Notes: generated by a model not told the origin, from the sequence alone. Positions 1 through 11,337 are shown, counted from the first letter of the stretch. The stretch is DNA of 21,516 nt from Hyphochytrium catenoides (GCA_900088475.1 FLMG01003580.1:10501-32016), one strand, 5' to 3'. Made by a program: numbers and translations.

Positions 1-1
1 G

Positions 2-154
2 GATTTGGACTTCCGGATGCTGTTGAAAGGCACGTTGTCAAGCCATCAGAAGGTCAACTTCACGTCCAACGCTGTCCGTCCTTCCATTGCACTTGCCATG
101 CGAGTGACAAGGAGCAGCATGATGGACAACGCGACCGAAGTGGGCCGATCTGGG
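2..154 (+). CDS. possible 3' end of an upstream gene (partial, hypothetical)
   Basis: A 50-codon frame is open from the window edge (codons starting at position 2) to a TGA at 152-154, just where the GA-rich tract begins. The peptide is mixed in composition (it contains KGTLSSHQKVNF and ends EVGRSG) and I do not recognise it. The last bases, TCTGG followed by GTGAGA, could instead be a splice donor, with the gene continuing through an intron that contains the GA tract. A 50-codon open frame is not rare by chance, and another frame here is also open, so this is only a weak candidate. Confidence 0.2.
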
Positions 155-382
155 TGAGAGAGAGAGGAAAGAGAGAGAGAGCAAAAAGCAGAGAAGAGAA
201 GAGAGAGAGAAAGAGAAGAGAGAGAGAGAAGAGAGAAAGAGAAGAGGGAAGAGAAGAGAGAGAAAGAGAAGGGAGAGAGAGAGGAGAGAGAGAGGAGAGA
301 GAGAGAGAGAGAGAGAGTGAGAGAGAGAAAGAGAGAGAAAGAATGAGAGAAAGAGAGAGCAAGAGCGAGAGAGGGAAGAGGT
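154..382 (+). repeat. GA-rich purine microsatellite upstream of FANCI
   Basis: About 230 bases that are almost pure purine on the + strand, built from GAGA, GAAA and GAAGAGAG runs with few interruptions. It lies about 330 bp before the FANCI start codon. The Ser/Leu-rich and Arg/Glu-rich reading frames here are products of the repeat and not genes. Mirror-symmetric polypurine DNA of this kind can form triplex (H-DNA), and GA repeats often mark promoters; both are inference here. Confidence 0.9.
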
Positions 383-707
383 CAAGTGAATGTTTTGGGT
401 GTAATTCTGAGCAGAAGCCCATCATAAATCTTCTGATGGGTTACTGATAACTACATCTATGGACTGAGGGCTGATTCTCAAGATATGATCTAACTCTGAT
501 TCCTTGGAGGTGATTCTCTTTGAGGTTGATGATGAAGCGCAAGATGAACCTGGAAAATGAGCTTCAGAATCTCTCGATTTTGGAGCGAAATTGGATTTTG
601 AAATCTCTGTCATTGGCCTGTAGAGGAGAGGCCGTCTGGTTTCCTCTGGAAAGCGTGCAGGAAGAAAGTTTGTTTTGGGGGAGCTGTCACGGTGACTAGA
701 TGCAAGC
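383..707. other. spacer, presumed FANCI promoter/5' UTR
   Basis: No convincing coding sequence. At 418-440 there is a perfect 7-bp inverted repeat (CCCATCA, 9-base loop, TGATGGG). The stretch just before the ATG at 708 should hold the FANCI 5' UTR. I see no clear TATA element. An ATG at 700 reads only 12 codons before a stop and would be a short upstream frame overlapping the FANCI start. Confidence 0.5.
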
Positions 708-3700
708 ATGGCCTATAGAGCGCGAAGCAATGCCTTGATCTTCTCAAGGCTGTTATCGGAGGAGCACGATAAACAAGGCATCGCCAGTTACCTCGAGAAC
801 CTTTCTGATTTAGAGGTAGGGCCATGATGACACGCGATGGAGAGTTGGATCTTAAGAGCGGTATATTACCTGCTAGGTGGACGACCTGGTAACTTGTATT
901 CGAGACTTCTCGCTATACGCAGATGAGTTGGCTGTATCGGACACCAATGTGCGGCCAAGTGAGGTCATTAGAATTCTCACGCTCTCCAAGAAGACCAGAT
1001 CAAAAGTGCTTGTTGAGTTCCTTAATGTGAGAGCTTCTACATGAGCTTTTACCTTGGCCCTGGTCAAGCCAATGACTGATATTCACCTCTTGCAGGTCCT
1101 TCAGGACGGAGTCCTCTCGATGGCAGAGGCTAATATGTGCAAGTCCGAATTCTTCGTCGCGTTGGTCAGCGGATTTTCCGAAGATGAGGCCGAGGCAAGA
1201 AGGGCGGAGCTGCTTGACATTGCGGAACAAGTGTTTGCTTGGCTTGAAGGTCGAACTGTATCCATAATATTGAGGTCTTCGTATGCCTCTAAAGCCCTTC
1301 CTTTGTACTTGTAGACTCGGGGACAGGGAGCACTTTGATGGTAGCCTTTGAGCTCCTACCTTCTATCATTGAGGCTGGTTCAAAGCACAGTTCGCTGGAT
1401 GAACAGGTTGTCAACTTCTTCAAGGCTTCATAAATCATGTTTGAAAGGCTAATACTCTGTGATATGTCTTATCCGTCGTTCGTGGCAGATTTTTCAGAAG
1501 CTCCTGGAGAGGGAATGGACGCCTGCTTTTGCGACTGGCTTGATCGCAGTGCTTCCAGACCTGTCCAAGTTCTTTACAGCTGGTATCCAGCGGCAGCTGA
1601 AGGTGTGAGAGGAGAGCGTTGTCCTTTTGCCTTTCTCATTGGGAAGGTCTCCCCTGCTGAAATGTTCTCGTGCCTATTTGCTTCCAGAGGCGAATTACCT
1701 AACCGTAGATGTTTACTTTCCTTTGGTAGAGCAAGCTGGCTGAGGCTGGAAGTCAGCTGAATGCGGGCGAGCTGGTAGGCGCAATCCAGGCATGTCTGCA
1801 CCTCGCAGAACTGCGCGATGATGCGGAGTGGTGCACGGTCCTGCGTATTCTTTATGGCTATATTGATAATGATTTCCTCCCGACAGCTGACTACCTTCTT
1901 GAAACGGTGAGCAAGAAGTTTACCTCTCTCGGTAGCTTCTTCTGGTAAACCTAGTAAGATTCTGAAGACGTTTAACACGGGTATCTCTATAGTCTTCTTC
2001 TCGAGACTGAGCGTAACGTCAACCACTCGATTTGAACGATCCCTACTCATCTCTAGTACTGATTCTCCTTTTTGCCGCTCTACTTAGGCGTTACAGCGTT
2101 CTCAGATGGCCTTGCAACTGCTCTACGAATCCATCTTCTCCGATGTCAAGAAAGACTCTTCCTGTTATGAGAATGGGACAGACTCTGTAAAGTCGGGTTT
2201 TATTGTAGACATTGTCCTCCTAATGCTTATTCTGAGGAGCGAGGATCCTTGCTGCCCTGATGATCTGGCTGCTATGGCCGGGGTGGAACTTCCCTCGCGC
2301 GCTGTACGGTTGAAGTCCCAGAAAGCCATTGAGAGATTACTTGTTTCCAGCTACTTAGCAAGGGAGAAGGTGACGGAGGGTAGGGCAGAGCGGATCGGAG
2401 GAGACAAGACGGAAGTTGTCGTTGGTGGAAGCAAGCTGAGTCTTGTTGATGCATCCGAGAGGTTTGTCAACCATTGCCGGTCTATCTTCTTAGCTGTGCT
2501 TCGCTATGGGAATCTAGAAGGTAGAGAAGACCACCGTTCGATGGCACAGACGCGTACAGCCTCAACTATTATTCAGCTCGCCGAAGGATGGTGCAGAAAT
2601 GAGAACAAAAGGTGAGCAGAAAGATTTTTCCGTGTCTGGAGCAGCGCTCTGTTGGCTGAGTTAAAAATTTACGTTGTTCTTAGCGCTCTGCATTCTGTTC
2701 TACTAGCAGCGCTTCATGCCTACGTGGTCCAGTGAACTCCTTACCTTCCTAGCCTTGTAAAACACCTTCCACTGAACAGCACCTCACCTCGCATGCCCTA
2801 TTCTATCTTAGCTTGGGAGGCTGTGATGACCCTTTACTGCCGCTCAAGACTCCACAAGATAGAAGTAAATTAGGAGCAGCGCTGCTAGTCATGATCTTTG
2901 AGGAGGTAACTATTATCACTTTCTGCGCAGTCCCTTTACCATGCCAGTTCTCTCTCTTCCTACTAATATTCGTCCCTCATCTTTCCTCCCTCTCTGTTTC
3001 CCCGCCCGTCCTTTCTTCTCTTACGACCTCCTTCTCATTTCTCTTAGCTGCCACATTCCCGCGAAAGCGTGCTTGCGTTGACGTTAGAGGAAATCTCGTC
3101 TGGAACACCTCCTGAGGTAAGACGCTATTCTATAGCTCATCACATACATCGTCCACTATTGGTTGACAAGGTAGATAACATCGTTGACACAGATCCAACA
3201 CGTTTATTGTGAGATCTTGGGGATGCTCTGCCTTAGGCCCCTACTTTTGACTCCGTTCCTATCCAAACTTCAGGATTGGATAAGGTTAGTTTAGGCGACT
3301 AGTGCGATTCTGTTAACTACTAAAAACGTACTAAGGAACTATCGTCTGCAGGTTCACCCATCTTTTGGAGCCAGAGCTAGGGCTAAGAACACTGCAATCG
3401 CTGGCCCCTCTCATTGAAGAGCATCAGGGTAGGTTTAGGCTACAATCTCTTTCCGCTTCCTGGTCTGTGGCCCTCGTGTCTGGGTCTGCCTATTCACAGC
3501 CACCTCTCAGCTTCACGTTATAAATTGTTCTCGTTCCTGCCTTTTCCCTTTCTTCAACCGCCATTCCTAGTACCTCACCAGCACAGGGAGTCTGTAAGTT
3601 GTTAGCCCATTTCCGGCCATCGGCCCTGCCTGCCGCTGCCCCTTGTGCCTACTGCTACCTTCACTAACCTCGTCGTCTTTCACTTTCAGGCTTTTACGAC

Positions 3701-6700
3701 TCCACCGTGCTTTTGTTTCGGAAGCTCTTAGTAGATTCATCTGAACGAGTGAGGCTCTTTGCCATTCAAGGCTTGTGTGCTTTATTAACCAGAAGAGCTA
3801 GCGTGACCAAGGAAGCGGTAAGACAGACTCAAGTCCGGTTGGGATGGTCACAATAGCTCATTCCGTGTTCACCACCATGATTACTACCAAGTAGGAAAGA
3901 GGAAGTTTGCAAAGCGTGACTGGGTACGAGCTTAGAGAGAGGCTGGGTGTTCCAACGTATACAATTACGGCTAGAATCTCGCGTCAGGCTGTAGGTTTTG
4001 GGACTGTTTGAGAGGAGAAAGGGCCAGTCAGGTGCCTTACAGGCTTAAGGATGATAGAACGAGTCTCGATGCGAGCCAAACCCTATATTTGAATTGCTGC
4101 CTTGTGACTAACATCTTGTTGTCTTTTTAGGATACCTTATGCTCCTGCTTGGTCACGACCTTCTCTTTCCCCTTACCCCTTCGTATTACGGCCTACTCCC
4201 GCCTAGGGAAGTCCTTCTCAGAGAAAGATGGCTGCAATTCTAGTAGGTCTCTGTTATCAGCAGAATCTCTGTTCCTCTTGGAGTCGGCGTTGAAGAGGCG
4301 TTTGCTGAGATACTTCTTGCCTCGTTGCGCAGGTAGGTCTTACGAGTGAGATGGAGGAGATGGGAAAGCAGAACAGCTTAGATGTAACGATTTTTTTATG
4401 TCATTCGGCAGAGGAGGACCAGGCCAGTGCAGGCAAGCGGTCGCAGACTGCTGGGCCTAGGTTGGAGCCGGGATATGCTTTCGCGGTAAGCCAAAGTAGT
4501 ATCTTGGTTGGGGTGAAATTCAAGGTCTGATTTGAGAAATCCAAGACCATCAATAGTACGAGATCGGGAAGGAAGATAGAGAGTACTTAAAAAGATTGCG
4601 CTTTCAAGAGCAGGGCCAGCACTTTCCTAATCCTTGCTGACGCTTCCTCTTGTTAAGATTGACCGTTGCTACGATCGTCTGGGTTCAGAGAACGTTTTAA
4701 AGGAAGACATCTCGGGGCTTCTGGGCTGTGTGATGGTATTAGAGCGTTACTGTCATCTCTCCCTTGGTGAAAGCTCGGTCTGTCTGTCGAGAGAGCTGCA
4801 ATCATATGGCTGGCTTGGACTCGAAGCATTTTTTGCCCTGTTAAGGCATATTGTTGAGCCAGGCTGGCTGTTTCAGGCACTTACCAGGGATGCCAGGTAT
4901 GGATCTTGCACTTCAGTTTCTGCGATAGATTGAAGTCCAGTATGCGACCCTGATATAAGTAAAAGACACGAAGTGAAAGGTACTGAGAACGTACGGATAT
5001 GTAGAAAGAAAGGGTAACACTGGGGTAACAAAACCGGCCTTTTGCATCGACAGATAGCTGCAATTGATCAGTTGCGCCTCAACGCTGACTAGCTTTTATA
5101 TTCCTAGAAACTTATTACCGGAAAGGTTCGATCCCTTTCGTAACCTACTGAAGATGCTCCTCCACTGGATATCAGATGGACAGAATGAAGATCGCGCTGG
5201 AGTCTATGAGGACCAATACAAATTGCTTATGCGGTAAAAGTCCATCATCTCCCTCTCTCAATCCATCACAGAGCCTCACTCATCAACTGCGGCTTTCAGA
5301 ACTTTTATTGATGACCACATTACTATAGTGGGAGATACAGAAGCTCTTAAACAGCAGCTTCTACAGCTCTACTGCGCCGTCACCATTATTGCGACTGCGT
5401 TTTCTTCACCCTCAGCTCTTCCTCCGCTTGGAATGAGTTCAGACCAACCTATTAGTCTTTCGGTGCTTGTGACTGAGAAGATGACGGAATTTTTCTCTCA
5501 CGCCGAGCTCGAGACGAAGCATTCAGTAGACGAGCCCACACCTGTGACGCAAGAATTTTTGCTTCACCTCTTCGGTGTGTCGGAGAGTCTAAAGCACCAT
5601 CGTCTCTCGGTCAACTCTAAGGTCGGCGGAGAAAGAAACACGACGTTGTCTTCACGGCCCTCGGATATCCAAGAGGTTTTCCACCTCTACCGTCGTTGCC
5701 TCTTGCCGGAAGGTGATCTCCAGGGATTGATAATAACTCCCAACAATATCACAGTACCCAGAAGAATGCTTTCCTCAGACAGCCCATCCTGGGGTGTGCA
5801 GCTTCTCTCCCGCTTAAAAGGGGATGAGGTGCGGAGGAAGGGGACCGATCTATTGTTATCAACCTGCTTTGACCTCCACGCAGAGCTAGTACAATACATA
5901 GAGACAGCTGTGGAGCAAGATTTGGTAACACCACGAGACCTCGAGAATGTGCTGAAGGTAATGCTCGTCATCCTGTACCTACCGTCTCAAGCTGAACAAG
6001 TCTCAAACCTCAATCTCAACTCTCTAATGGCCTCTCTCGCTCAAGATGGTCAACAAAGGGTTATTGTTCGGGCCTTCTTGTCCATTTACCTGCAAGTCGA
6101 TTTGTTTGGCTCCATTTCAGTGACACGTAGGTCTTAGCTCACTGACTATGTTTCACTCCTACGCTGGCGCGCTCGTCTAGGCCGTGACTCCACCCCAGAA
6201 GGAGGCCGAAGAGCCAGACGAAGAAAATGGAGCTACGTTTTTCAAGGTCGCCCTCGTTCTCTCCAAACGTTTGCGGCACATGATAGACGAAGGGATACCG
6301 GCCAATGTACTAATGGCATACCTGCGCCTCATCGAAAGAACATTAGAGCGAGGAGATTCCAAGAACGCGCACGCTTGGGATGTCCTAGGGAGGATTGCAG
6401 ACGAATTTTTCGCCATTTTGACTGCCCATACCATCGATCACTCGACCATATTCAGGATGATGCTGAAGAGGGTTATGGACCCTTTGCAGATACCACCGCT
6501 GAAGGAGGATAGGAGCAATGAAGGAAGCAAAGACGGCGGACAGGAGGCCCATGGCAACAACTTTAGGCAAGATGAAGATAAAGTAGGTGAACGAGCGAGG
6601 GTAGAGACTGTCTGCAAACGAGTATGCATGATGTTGGAGGGCCTAAGCACCTTTGAGACCGGAAGGACACTGGACGTAGATGAAGAGAGTGGTAAAGAGA

Positions 6701-8076
6701 AGTCAAGTTCGCAGATCCGTTTAACCAACTTCAGCATGGCCTCCTCCGCTGCTCGGCTAGTATTTCCCTGCCTGGACAGCTTACTTGCCAACCTCATGGA
6801 TTCAATGCAAACGGTTGATGGTACGTGGTGGATTGCGTGAAAAGATTGGAGAAGATACAGGGAGTGGTGTCGGTGTTATGAGTTTAAAAGAAGCTGACAG
6901 GCGGCAGTGTGGGTAAGGGTTCTCGAAGCCTAACAGCCCCATACTAAGAAGGAACTTCTCACTCCCACAGGACCTTACTCGCCAGAAAAGTTGGAAATGA
7001 TACGAACCTTGGTTGAAGTCGTCACGAGGCTCTTCTCTCCAGAGGACTCACACAGTGAAGAAGAGGAAGAAGAAGAGGGGCATCCAGAGCAGGGTGGGAG
7101 CCAGAAGACGGCGCTTCTCCAAACCTCTTCCCAAATCTTCGCGTCTATTACACGCCTCACGACCAACTCAGGGCTTGCAGGAAAGTTGATATCCTGGCTG
7201 AATGGGTCTGGCGGTCAATCTCTTCCTGCTGAGTACGAGCAGCTAGTGCTCTGCTTCACTCAATACTGCGCAGAACTAGGAGCATGGTTGACGAGGCAGC
7301 TCAAGCATGATAATCATCCCAAAAAGAAAGCGGTATGATACTCGCTGTGAGCTATCCCTTTCCCTACCTTACCTCTTACTTCCTGCTCTCCTTTTTTCCC
7401 AACCTCCTCCATTTCTCCATTCGCTAACGCAGCTGTTCCCGTATGTCTTTCCTATTCATTTTCTGTTTAGCTACTGGGGCTGCGCTTTAAGCTTGAGCTT
7501 ACCGCCTCCGCGTTGGCCAAGGCCTTGCAGAACAGAAAGCATTTTAAGCTGGTAAATGCCGCATTGATTCAATCACCTTCAGTACAGTCATATCTGGTGA
7601 CTTTTCTTTTACTCTGCAAGACACTCTTGCTTCTGTTGCCTTTCTTTGCTAATGTCCGCCGACCTATTCATAGCCCTATGCCTTATTTGGTCGATGTCCT
7701 CTAACTCTCCGACTTCGTTTCTTGACCCCGCTCTTGAAGCTCTGTTTCAAAACTAGTATTGCTACTCTGTTTCTATATGTCTCTGACTGCCGGCGCACTT
7801 GTGCCTTGAGAGTCCATACTGAAGTGGATTTGTGGCCTCCCTCAGGCGGTTAAAGAGTTGGTTAGAGTGCAAGGAGGCGGACGAGAAGCTGCTGTCTTGC
7901 AGGAGAGCGAGCAGTCTATTCCCGCTAAGAGACAGCTCGCAGGATCATCTTCTACTCTGTCAAGTAGAAGAAAGAAGAAACGCTTACGTTCTAGAAACAA
8001 GTTTGTGGATCAGTTCCTCACAGAGGAGACTGGAGGCGATAGATATGCCGACTTGGAAGATTTCATCGTCACGTAA
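708..8076 (+). CDS. FANCI: FANCI-like Fanconi anaemia ID-complex protein (22 exons)
   Basis: Predicted Fanconi anaemia group I protein, partner of FANCD2 in the nuclear clamp that is monoubiquitinated at DNA interstrand crosslinks. The 22 exons total 4620 nt, encode 1539 aa (human about 1330) and join in phase with no internal stop. Family evidence: a C-terminal tail of basic cluster (residues 1504-1513, RRKKKRLRSR), then NKFVDQF and DRYADLEDFIV, as in plant FANCI proteins. Alpha-solenoid helices in FANCI order include ALLVMIFEE, TVLLFRKLLVDSSERVRLF, LLGCVMVLERY and YEQLVLCFTQYC. An acidic EEEEEEE run is encoded near 7058-7078. Start: first ATG of the first exon that fits; the N-terminal exons are the most diverged, so a further upstream exon is possible. 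Residue 606, facing the human ubiquitinated lysine, is Thr (see findings). Least certain parts: exons 6 and 14. Identification is from recalled family features, not a database search. Confidence 0.82.
708..8076 (+). other. FANCI: exon map of the FANCI gene
   Basis: Exons: 708-815, 877-1026, 1096-1249, 1315-1406, 1489-1602, 1730-1906, 2088-2611, 2684-2731, 2812-2905, 3048-3116, 3175-3284, 3352-3428, 3690-3817, 4131-4332, 4412-4485, 4658-4896, 5108-5233, 5300-6119, 6181-6820, 6971-7332, 7471-7551, 7846-8076. The introns are 58-313 bp and all are GT-AG. I chose each junction so that the frame stays open and the phase carries across; most alternatives run into stops. The donor after exon 3 (GTCGAA) is the weakest. 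Exons 11 (3175-3284) and 8 (48 nt) rest on phase plus helix-like content. Intron 13 (313 bp) could hide a missed small exon. Confidence 0.7.
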
Positions 8077-9240
8077 TATTGACAGAATGGAAAGCTGCCT
8101 GGCAGATACCAAGAGCCTACCCTTCTTCTCAAGTGAAGTTCTTGCAGGAAACAAAGCTATTTAATGTACATATCATCCTACTCGTAGCTTCTTCCTCATT
8201 GAACGTTTACCTCCTTATGCATTAGCCACAGCTCGGAAGAAGGAGAAAAAGAAGAAGAAGAGGAAGAAAAGACATCATGAGCTACAAAGCCTTTGTCTCT
8301 CCATCGGCTCTCTCTTCATCACCATCTTATCAAGGAAAGGAGGGATTTTTAGTTGACTTCCTCAGTAATAACAAGAGAAGGAGAAGAGAAGAGGGCGAAG
8401 CGCCGACAACATTATCATCGTGTCATCTGACCAGGCAAGCCAGAGAAGAGTCCAACTGCTGCAAAGAGGAATACGCTCCTGGTAGTAATTACAGCCATTT
8501 ATGATAGTTCTATTATCTCTCATTCGAAGGAGGAAGAGACGAAGAAGGAGAAAAGGGAGAAGAAGTAGAAGACCATGAAGAAGAGACAACACGAGCTACA
8601 AAGTCTATCCTCTTGTTCAGGTCTATCTGCTTCACCCTCGTCGTTAACAAAAGATAAGGACTAGAGTTAAGTTTCTCACCAATGACAAGAGGAAAAGAAG
8701 GAGAACAAGGAGTAGATGATGAGGCGCCGCTATCAATATCACGTTCGAGAAGGCAACGAAGAGAAGGGTCCAACTGCTGAAGAGGATGGCATCTGAAGGG
8801 CATTTTCTTCATGAGTAACAAAGGAGAACCTGGTATGAAGGCGTTTCTTCAGACAAGTATTTTCTTCATAAGAAGAGGAAATAAGCACTGTATGGTGTTC
8901 CTTCTCATTGAAGAAGAAGCAAGAAGAGAAGAAAGAAGAAGAGGCAAAAAGAGCTACAAGGTCTGGGTCGCTTCATTTAAGATCGCTGTTCGTTGTTAGG
9001 ATACTCCGACTGGTAATGGCTTCATGCCATCATACCAGAGTCTCCCATCAAGAAAGTAGGCACAGACTATGAAGCGTATTCCTTCCCAGCAGTTGGGTTC
9101 TTCTCTGTCTTGCCTAGTCGAGTTTGATGATGGTCTTGGTGCCACTTCTTCTTCTTCTACTCCTCCTTCTCCCATTGATTAGGGCTGAGGAGGATCAACT
9201 ATGATCCTTCCTTTCTAACAAGCATCAGGGACGGGAAACG
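8077..9240 (+). repeat. purine-rich spacer with degenerate direct repeats
   Basis: No gene recognised. GAA/GAG-rich stretches (for example 8235-8275, 8530-8585, 8905-8950) alternate with a recurring core, GAGCTACAAAG, at 8279, 8593 and 8951 (last copy GAGCTACAAGG). Copies 1 and 2 also share downstream blocks in the same order: an AAGAGRA-rich run, GAAGCGCCG/GAGGCGCCG, and GAAGRGTCCAACTGCTG. This suggests an old, diverged tandem duplication with a unit of about 310-360 bp. The short open frames here have low-complexity products and are unlikely to be real. Confidence 0.55.
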
Positions 9241-9310
9241 GTTGAAGAAGCGACCAAGGCTTTGTAGCTCTCTTGCCTCTTCTTCTTCTTCTATGAGTAC
9301 TAGTTGCTGC
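9241..9310 (-). repeat. inverted copy of the GAGCTACAAAG repeat
   Basis: The reverse complement of 9255-9296 reads as a GAAGAAGAAG run, then GAGGCAAGAGAGCTACAAAGCC. This matches the direct copies at 8279 and 8951 in core and flank. It puts one inverted copy about 300 bp after the last direct copy. Confidence 0.45.
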
Positions 9311-10238
9311 AATGTTTCTTCCCTCCTCTGCACTATTCAGAAAATGATGATGACACTATGCAAGTCTAGAGGTGCAGCTCTCTCAAAGAAGAGACTATTG
9401 GAAAGTTCCCTTTGTGTTAAGGATATGAAGAAGCGGGGAATCGGGATCCCAGGCCGCAAACAAAGAACAATGCCTCGCAACTAATGATAACGATTCACAT
9501 GGAAGGCAGTTGTTAGCGGCATGGCATCTTTAAGCTTCCAACAGACTGATTCATAAGCCATAGGATAAGTGCACGGGTCCACACGCCACGGGGGTGCAAG
9601 CAGGACCGCTACGCGAGTATTAACTATGACTTAGCAAAGGTCTCCCCACATCCCGACTGACAGCCCATCTTCAAGCGCAACAGCCAGCACTTTGAAGTCC
9701 CAAAGTTTATCAAAACCTATCGTCGATGTGTCAGATCGAAGGCCTGAGCGGCGCAGTAACCAGTAACCAAGAGGCGTAATCCTCCTCTAGTAGTGTCTTC
9801 TTGTGGACTCTGACCTTGCTTTAAGTTGACCCAGGCCGAAGCATGGTTTGGATCGTCATGTTGAGCATCTGAACAATTTGATGTGCGGACGGTCCAGATC
9901 CTCAAAACCTTTCTGGACCCGTCAATGACCAACATTGTTGCTGTGTCATCCTGAGTGTAAGTAAAGCAGGTGTAAAGGCCTTGGTTGATGCAGAGAGGCG
10001 TCAGAATGAGTCGGACTGATGAAGGACAAAAATGCGATTAGCGGCACTCTCAGTCAGTTTGCAGTCAGATCCTGATCAATAATCCCGCACAAACAGGTCA
10101 GAAGTAGTCGTTCCTAGCGAGCGCTCTCCTGCCACAACGAACGAAGGGTCACGTTCGTGCAGAGGAGGAGACTCCAGTCCCCGACTCCTCGGTAAGAAAC
10201 GAGGAGGGCTTTTCTTCTTGCGGGAAACGACATATCAC
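9311..10238. other. non-coding stretch, nothing recognised
   Basis: Mixed-composition DNA with no coding sequence I can support on either strand. A perfect 7-bp inverted repeat with an 8-base loop lies at 10185-10206 (CTCCTCG/CGAGGAG), shortly before the dispersed repeat that starts at 10239. Some of this stretch may be degraded retroelement DNA given what follows, but I see no protein-level support. Confidence 0.5.
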
Positions 10239-10332
10239 AGCCTCATCATACAGGGCCTAAGGTCGCTTGACGGTCTCAACATAATTCACTTCTATAGAAG
10301 TACTAGCCAAGGGAAGGCCTTGCTATGGCTTG
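10239..10332 (+). repeat. dispersed repeat, copy 1 (left of gag remnant)
   Basis: About 94 bp from AGCCTCATCAT to GCTATGGCTTG. It matches 11891-11982 at close to 90% by eye, in the same orientation. It contains a perfect 12-bp palindrome, CTTCTATAGAAG, at 10289-10300, which is unchanged in copy 2. The two copies bracket the gag fragment, so they could be parts of LTRs, but the similarity stops sharply at both ends and I see no TG...CA boundary. Confidence 0.7.
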
Positions 10333-10961
10333 TGTAACATCTCGTTACTTCTTTTCATCGATACGTTGGGAATGTGTCCATCACCCCAAAGGTCATGTCC
10401 GTTATCAGAGTAATAGTCCACACTCGCCGCTCTTGATGGCTTGTCTTTGCATGTTCTACATAGCGATAGGATGTGCGACTGCCCGCGCTCGCCGCGCGCT
10501 TAGCTGTAATCTCACTTCACAATTTCCAGATGATCTTCTGCACTTCGGCTTTTCTTCGCTTGAGTGTTCTCTCCTAGCCTTCCTCTGTGCCTACCAGTAG
10601 CGTAAGAGAGAGACCAGTCTCGGGAAGCATCCGAGGCTCTAAACGCTACAGGGGTAGCTGAGCGCCTAGCGTACATTGCTGAGTGAAGGAAGTTGTGGAG
10701 GCTGGTGAAGAAACGTGGATGCAAAAGAAGGGAGATAGCCCAACGCAGGCAGAAAAGATGGTAGATGAAGAGACAAAACGTGAAGTGGTGTCTGGCGAAA
10801 CCGGTGAACGGCCAATGACTGTGGCTGAAGGACGGGAGTTGCGTCAGGAAAAAGCTTATTGAGGGAGTTGCTTGGACGATTAGGCAGCATAACGAGGGCC
10901 GAGTGCCGACGTCCCTAGTAGTGAATCTCGACCCAGCATTCAACGACCAGCGACGGCTACC
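10333..10961. other. leader-like DNA before the gag remnant
   Basis: No intact gene. From about 10683 a + strand frame reads hydrophilic and Glu/Lys-rich (it includes EKMVDEETKREV) up to a TGA near 10859. It may be the decayed N-terminal part of the same gag polyprotein, since the identifiable gag block begins only about 100 bp later, in a different frame. I see no primer-binding site that I can support. Confidence 0.35.
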
Positions 10962-11337
10962 GTGGCCAGGAGGAGTGATAGCTCGAAGGCAAGGCCGTCA
11001 AAACCACTTTTTTATCGAGGGAAAGATCTAAGGAACCCCACGGGATTGGACACTTGGCTCATGAAGATTGAGCGCTACGTCTTTGAAGACTCTGACCCAG
11101 CGAAGATCAGGACAGCTACCTCCTTTCTTACCGAGAATGCAGCAGAATTCTGGCTAGCCAAGAGTAGCGAACTTAAGAGGCAAGAACAAGGACGACCTCA
11201 TTCGCTATCGACTCTCTAAACTATTCCGGAAGGGAAGGGTTGACGAGTACATCGCAGACTTCCGGAGACTTGCGTACCAGGTTGAATATCCGGGGGGGGA
11301 TATTAGGTTTTCCTGGCGAGGTAGAGGATGGGGCTGA
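10962..11337 (+). pseudogene. frameshifted Ty3/gypsy-like gag fragment
   Basis: Remnant of a retrotransposon Gag, the capsid-like structural protein of LTR retroelements. Frame 1 (from 10962) includes LFYRGKDLRNPTGLDTWLMK, then IERYVFEDSDPAKIRTATSF and LTENAAEFW. This is the usual gag pattern: a 'F.G.......W...ver.' block, then 'A..yLtg.A..WW'. The continuation, DDLIRYRLSKLFRKG then VDEYIADFRRLAYQVEY (the normal '..Y...Fr.L' block), is in the +1 frame from about 11179 to the stop at 11335-11337. A run of eight G near 11290 may mark a second frame slip. No zinc knuckle, protease, reverse transcriptase or integrase follows, so the element is dead and mostly deleted. The family assignment is by motif recognition only. 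Confidence 0.75.

Noticed and set aside
38-425. Minus-strand Ser/Leu-rich frames of 115-121 codons
   Set aside because: They are translations of the GA microsatellite in its CT strand; the composition is that of a repeat and there is no other support.
418-440. 7-bp hairpin as a transcription terminator
   Set aside because: Short, without a T-run, and the genome is eukaryotic; probably chance.
1574-2050. 158-codon minus-strand frame
   Set aside because: It overlaps FANCI exons 5-6 and introns; the plus-strand exons carry phase-consistent coding, and this frame has no recognisable features.
4149-4332. Alternative frame (VEEAFAEILLASLRR) for FANCI exon 14
   Set aside because: It resembles a FANCI helix, but leaves the wrong phase for exon 15, whose frame is fixed by PRLEPGYAFA and the next exon.
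5120-5135. GGTTCGATCC, resembling a tRNA T-loop (B box)
   Set aside because: It is inside FANCI exon 17 and there is no matching A box or cloverleaf.
9717-9935. 72-codon minus-strand frame
   Set aside because: No motif, no start context and no family resemblance; treated as chance.
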